Of a stretch of 8,945 nucleotides of DNA, positions 5,358 to 8,945 are shown piece by piece. Within the stretch, counting starts at the first letter, position 1; every line of letters begins with the position of its first letter. A model generated the notes under the pieces. It made no database searches and was not told the origin of the DNA. It worked only from the letters and a program-made list of their open reading frames with translations. This DNA comes from an uncultured Bacilli bacterium (GTDB lineage: Bacteria; Bacillota_I; Bacilli_A; RF39; UBA660): the NCBI GenBank assembly GCA_947628245.1, contig CANQZH010000037.1, forward strand, positions 1 to 8,945, given 5' to 3'. The position numbers and the translations under genes were made by a program.

Positions 5358-7170
5358 ATTTAACTAAAATTTCACTTATAAGATCAGTAATTTCAGTTGG
5401 ATTTTCAATTGGTAATCCTTCAATTAATCTAGCTTCAGCATATAAAACTTTACTATATTTTTTTAATTGTTCTTGATCATTTTGATATAATTCTTCAAGT
5501 TTCTTTACTAATGGATGATGGTAATTAATTTCCAATACTTTCTCAGCATTAACTTCATTGTTAATAGGCATACTATTCATAACTTTTTCCATTTCAACTG
5601 AAATATTACCAACAGTTGATAAACAAACAGGATGATTAGTTAAACGACTAGTAAATTTAACTTCTTTAACATCAATTGCTTCTTTCATTAATTGTAATAA
5701 ATCTTTAGATTTTTCATTTAAATTTTTAAGTTCTTCTTTTTCTTCTTCACTTTCTACTTCAATATTATCAGAACAAACATTTTTAAATTCTTTATCTTGA
5801 TATTTATTAATTGTCTTTAAGGCAAATTCATCTAAATAATTATCGCATAATAGAATATCTTTTTCTTTAGCCATTAATGTTTCAACTTGAGGTAAAGATT
5901 TTATTTGACTAATAGAAGATCCACAAGCATAGTAAATATCTTTTTCATCTTTATTGTTTGCCATATATTCATCTAATGTAACCATTTTATCTTCTTTAGA
6001 TGAATAAAACATTAATAAATCTTCTAATTTATCTTTATCCATTCCAAAATTATTAGAGATACCAGCTTTAATTTGAAGACCAAAAGATTCCCAAAATTTC
6101 AAATAGTCTTCTCGATTATTTTTTTGCATATTTAGTAATTCACTTTTAAGATGTTTTTCAATGTTATTAGCAATAGTTTTTAAAACCCGATTTTGTTGAA
6201 GCATTTCTCGAGATATATTTAAAGATAGGTCTGATGAATCAACTACACCTTTAGCAAAGCTAAAATAATCAGGTAATAAATCAGCACATTTTTCCATAAT
6301 TAATACGCCATTAGAATATAATTGTAAACCTTTTTCATATTCTTTAGAATAATAATCATAACTGGCGTGAGATGGAATGTAGATTAAAGAGTTGAATTCT
6401 ACTAATCCTTCGGCTTTAATATGTAAATGACTTAAAGGTTTTTCATAATCAAAAAATTTATCAGAATAGAAAGTATTATATTCTTCTTCACTAATTTCAT
6501 TTTTATTACGACGCCACAAAGGGACTAAGGAATTAATGGTTTCTAATTTAGAATCTTCTTCCATCTTAATTGGATAAGTTATGTAATCAGAATATTTTTT
6601 AATTAAGCTTTTAATTTCAAAGTCTTCTAAATAACGGTTATATTCTTCTTCATCTTTAATTGTTAGGATAATATCAGTTCCATAATTTTCTTTAGAGCTC
6701 TTTTTGATTTCATAGCCATCAATACCAGAAGATGACCAAGTATAGGCTTCATCACTACCATAGGCTTTAGAGATTACTTCAACTTTAGAGGCAACCATAA
6801 AAGCTGAGTAAAAACCAACCCCAAATTGACCAATTATATCAATATTTTCTTTTTTCTTGTTTTCATTTTTAAAATCAAATGAGCCACTTTTAGCAATAGT
6901 ACCTAAATTTTTTTCAAGTTCTTCTTTAGTCATTCCAATACCATTATCAGAAATAGTTAAGGTACGATTATCTTTATCAATTGTAACTACGATAGCAAAG
7001 TCTTTTTTATTAACTTTCATTTTCTTGTTGGTTAATGATTCGTAATGTAATTTATCAATAGCATCCGATGCATTAGAAATAATTTCTCTTAAAAAGATTT
7101 CCTTATTAGTATAAATCGAATTAATCATTAACTCCATTAATCTTTTAGATTCAGCTTTAAATTCTTTCAT
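5356..7170 (-). CDS. htpG: HtpG, Hsp90-family molecular chaperone
   Basis: A 604-residue cytosolic Hsp90 chaperone, close to the usual 600-630 residues of bacterial HtpG. It is an ATP-driven dimeric clamp that helps remodel and refold client proteins. The N-terminal GHKL ATPase has all its motifs: LREIISNASDA (E29 and N33), DNGIGM (75-80), the lid and glycine motif IGQFGVGFYSAF (113-124) and GTDIIL (164-169). The middle domain carries PLWRRNK and the conserved ISREMLQQNRVL segment. The C-terminal part includes TNHPVCL and the dimer-region VLEINYHHPLV. The start is clear: AAAAGGAG lies 9 nt before the only suitable ATG. The promoter and operator just upstream place it under heat-shock repression by HrcA. 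It lies directly downstream of the two-component genes, with no terminator between. Confidence 0.97.
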   Translation of the reverse strand: MKEFKAESKRLMELMINSIYTNKEIFLREIISNASDAIDKLHYESLTNKKMKVNKKDFAIVVTIDKDNRTLTISDNGIGMTKEELEKNLGTIAKSGSFDFKNENKKKENIDIIGQFGVGFYSAFMVASKVEVISKAYGSDEAYTWSSSGIDGYEIKKSSKENYGTDIILTIKDEEEYNRYLEDFEIKSLIKKYSDYITYPIKMEEDSKLETINSLVPLWRRNKNEISEEEYNTFYSDKFFDYEKPLSHLHIKAEGLVEFNSLIYIPSHASYDYYSKEYEKGLQLYSNGVLIMEKCADLLPDYFSFAKGVVDSSDLSLNISREMLQQNRVLKTIANNIEKHLKSELLNMQKNNREDYLKFWESFGLQIKAGISNNFGMDKDKLEDLLMFYSSKEDKMVTLDEYMANNKDEKDIYYACGSSISQIKSLPQVETLMAKEKDILLCDNYLDEFALKTINKYQDKEFKNVCSDNIEVESEEEKEELKNLNEKSKDLLQLMKEAIDVKEVKFTSRLTNHPVCLSTVGNISVEMEKVMNSMPINNEVNAEKVLEINYHHPLVKKLEELYQNDQEQLKKYSKVLYAEARLIEGLPIENPTEITDLISEILVK

Positions 7171-7185
7171 TTTATCATTCTCCTT

Positions 7186-7212
7186 TTAGCACTCAATCTA
7201 ATCAACTGCTAA
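7186..7212 (-). promoter_or_regulatory. CIRCE-like operator of htpG (HrcA binding site)
   Basis: Read on the minus strand, the left arm is TTAGCAGTT and the right arm GAGTGCTAA, with exactly 9 bp between them. The CIRCE consensus is TTAGCACTC-N9-GAGTGCTAA. The right arm is perfect and the left arm has two mismatches. The site begins about where transcription should start and runs up to the ribosome site, the usual place for HrcA repression. The hrcA gene itself is not in this window. Confidence 0.88.
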
Positions 7213-7217
7213 TTAGA

Positions 7218-7246
7218 ATTATAGTCATCCTTTATTAACTTGTCAA
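7218..7246 (-). promoter_or_regulatory. Consensus sigma-A promoter of htpG
   Basis: TTGACA (7241-7246) and TATAAT (7218-7223) are both perfect consensus boxes with a 17-bp spacer. This is the strongest promoter in the window. It starts ten bases after the stop codon of the histidine kinase gene. Transcription would begin near 7211, at the edge of the CIRCE operator. A perfect promoter held by a repressor fits a heat-shock gene. Confidence 0.92.
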
Positions 7247-7255
7247 GAGGCAAAT

Positions 7256-8464
7256 TTAATAAAAATATCTAATAATAAATGTTGTCTCATTTTTTAAAGA
7301 TTCAACGGCTATTTTACCATTATCTTTTAAAATGATAGCTTTTGCTAAAGATAGGCCAATTCCCATACTTTCTTTTAAAGATGAATTATGGTGATAAAAT
7401 CTAGTAAATAGATGTTGTTTTTCTTCTTTACTTAAAGTTTTGCCATAGTTAATTATTTTGATTTCAGTATAAAGATTATTTTCTTCTAATTTAACTAATA
7501 CTTGATGGTTATTTTGAGAATGTTCTATAGCATTTTTTAAAATGTTAGTAAGAGCTTCTATTTGCCATTGTTTATCACATAAAATTTTATTTTGGCATTT
7601 ACCGAGAACTTTGATTTTAGTATTTTTTAAATCACATAAGGCTAGAACGTTTTTGATGGATTCGTTGACTAAAAGATGAGGATTATAATTTTTTCTTTGA
7701 AAGTTAATCATATTGACTTCTAATTTAGATAGTTTTAAGAGATTGATTATTAAAAATTTCATATTAGTTATTTCTCTTTTGATGTTTCTTAGGTATTCCA
7801 TTTTTTTTACTTTGGACAAAGATGGCTGGTCAATTAAGTTATCAACCATAATCATTATGGAAGTTAGAGGAGTTTTTAATTGATGAGAAATATCTTCTAA
7901 AGATTTTTTTAATTCTAGTTTATCTTTTTTAGAATTTAAAGCATTTTCTTTTAACATAATGGTTGTTTTATAAATTTCATTACGAAGTTTAGATAATTCA
8001 TCTTCACTCATACTTTCGAGTTTTAAAGTGTAATTTTGGTTATTGAGTTCTTGAAGATAATTGGTTATTTCATCTAATTCTTTGGTTCTTTTTCGAAAAT
8101 ATAATCTAAATAAGGAGATAATGATTAGTAAACTAATAAAGATAAAAGTAAAGTTTAAATAATTAAATTTTTTAGGTAAAGAATTATTTTGGAGAATAAT
8201 TGATTCTTTAGTTATATCAATACTATATTTTTTGCTAAATTCTTCATTATAGTTAGAAGAATTTAGAATGTTAATAAGTTCATTATCACTGATGTTTGGA
8301 TATTTTTCTTTGACTTTATTGATGATGGATGCTAAGGCTAAATTATAATTTCGAGTGATTTTTTGAGTTTCTAAAGATATCAAAAAAACAAAAGTTAGAC
8401 TAAGAAGAAGACTAATAAGTAAGGCAAGAAAATAATATTTTTTTAATTTAAGATTATTCTTCAT
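7256..8464 (-). CDS. Membrane sensor histidine kinase
   Basis: A 402-residue two-component sensor kinase. Transmembrane helices at about 10-32 and 103-123 enclose an extracytoplasmic loop of about 70 residues that would be the sensor; its ligand is not evident. A linker with no clear HAMP signature leads to the dimerisation/phosphoacceptor domain with EDISHQLKTPL (phosphorylated His at 194). The ATPase domain shows the N box NILKNAIEHS (307-316), LFTRFYH (352-358) and the glycine box GIGLSLAKAI (368-377). In the G1/D-box the usual DxGxG is replaced by NYGKT (339-343), so aspartate is asparagine, a variation known in some Firmicutes kinases. The start at 8464 overlaps the response regulator stop by 11 nt and has no strong ribosome site, so translation is probably coupled. 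No terminator separates it from htpG. Confidence 0.93.
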   Translation of the reverse strand: MKNNLKLKKYYFLALLISLLLSLTFVFLISLETQKITRNYNLALASIINKVKEKYPNISDNELINILNSSNYNEEFSKKYSIDITKESIILQNNSLPKKFNYLNFTFIFISLLIIISLFRLYFRKRTKELDEITNYLQELNNQNYTLKLESMSEDELSKLRNEIYKTTIMLKENALNSKKDKLELKKSLEDISHQLKTPLTSIMIMVDNLIDQPSLSKVKKMEYLRNIKREITNMKFLIINLLKLSKLEVNMINFQRKNYNPHLLVNESIKNVLALCDLKNTKIKVLGKCQNKILCDKQWQIEALTNILKNAIEHSQNNHQVLVKLEENNLYTEIKIINYGKTLSKEEKQHLFTRFYHHNSSLKESMGIGLSLAKAIILKDNGKIAVESLKNETTFIIRYFY

Positions 8465-8945
8465 CTATTCGGTACCCAATTCCTTTCAAAGTTTTGATAA
8501 TATCACTGTTTAATTTTTTCTTCAAGCGATTAAAATAAACAGTAACGGTATGGTCATCAACATCATTACCGGTTAAATTCCAGATAGTATCTAAAATCAT
8601 TGTTCTTGATACTACATAATTAAGATTTAAAAATAATAAGTTTAAAATTTGAAGTTCAATAGGCGTTAGATTTATTTGTTGATTATTTTTATAAACAATC
8701 ATTTTAGCAAAATCATATGTTATGTCTTTGACTTTAACTGTATTTTTACTTAGTTTGAGGATTTTATTTATTCTAGCAATTAGTTCTTTAATGCTAAATG
8801 GTTTGGTTAGATAATCATCGGCTCCCATATTAAGGCCGTTTACAATGTCTTCTTCTGAGTCATAAGCAGTTAAAATAATGGTGGGGATATTTTGTTTTTT
8901 AATAACGTTTTTAAAAAAGTCAAAGCCGTTACCATCGGGTAAGGA
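8454..8945 (-). CDS. OmpR/PhoB-family response regulator, 5' end outside the window
   Basis: The frame stays open to the right edge, so 163 C-terminal residues are visible and about 50 are missing, including the phosphorylated aspartate. The visible receiver part begins with LPDGNGF, the segment just after that aspartate. It continues with the switch threonine in ILTAYD (visible residue 26) and the conserved lysine in DDYLTKPF (visible residue 48). After a linker, residues of about 75-163 form an OmpR-type winged helix, with LTPIELQILNLL, SRTMILDTIW, VDDHTVTVYFNRLKKKL and the end KGIGYRI. It should be a DNA-binding regulator phosphorylated by the adjoining kinase. Its target genes cannot be read from this window. 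An internal ATG at 8828 is not the true start, since receiver sequence continues upstream of it. Confidence 0.94.
   Translation of the reverse strand, partial: SLPDGNGFDFFKNVIKKQNIPTIILTAYDSEEDIVNGLNMGADDYLTKPFSIKELIARINKILKLSKNTVKVKDITYDFAKMIVYKNNQQINLTPIELQILNLLFLNLNYVVSRTMILDTIWNLTGNDVDDHTVTVYFNRLKKKLNSDIIKTLKGIGYRIDEE

Noticed and set aside
195..8464. Mollicute code (TGA as tryptophan)
   Set aside because: No visible gene ends in TGA, but all reading frames are full length under the standard code and tryptophans use TGG, so nothing calls for the alternative code.
8454..8828. Short response regulator beginning at the internal ATG at 8828
   Set aside because: Receiver-domain sequence (LPDGNGF, ILTAYD) continues in frame to the window edge, so the gene is cut by the window, not truncated.

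Overview
The window is strongly AT-rich. Every recognisable gene lies on the minus strand, so gene order reads from right to left. Consensus sigma-A promoters (TTGACA/TATAAT), strong GGAGG-type ribosome binding sites, a CIRCE heat-shock operator and short U-tailed terminators point to a low-GC Firmicutes or Bacilli-like bacterium, possibly one of the uncultured Mollicutes-related gut lineages. All eight visible stop codons are TAA or TAG and tryptophan is TGG, so the standard bacterial code fits. The genus cannot be fixed from the sequence.

Right part (5333-8945): chromosomal-type functions. An OmpR-type response regulator, cut by the right edge, overlaps its sensor histidine kinase by 11 nt. 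Only ten bases after the kinase stop comes a perfect TTGACA-N17-TATAAT promoter, then a CIRCE-like HrcA operator, then htpG (Hsp90 chaperone), which ends in a strong terminator. A small CxxCxxCC (YkgJ/UPF0153) protein follows.

Middle part (2982-4810): a 350-nt intergenic region holds a plausible plus-strand small RNA with its own intrinsic terminator, facing the end of the cysteine-cluster gene. Beyond it are two tandem calcineurin-like metallophosphoesterases, 28 nt apart. The first carries an added C-terminal zinc ribbon.

Left part (1-2981): accessory, defence-like DNA. Three perfect 23-bp copies and one divergent copy of a palindromic repeat lie upstream of a frameshifted relic. The relic encodes the start of an AAA/DUF4143-type ATPase and keeps a GKT Walker A motif. 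Next is a compact two-gene operon, an AAA15-type ATPase (RloA-like) and an RloB-like Toprim-type protein, which overlap by 23 nt. The operon has its own promoter, an operator-like palindrome at the predicted transcription start and a terminator just after the last stop codon. ATPase plus Toprim/RloB pairs resemble abortive-infection systems (RloA/RloB, AbiL, PARIS-like), so this is the best candidate for a phage-defence module here. A further minus-strand gene may begin at the extreme left edge.
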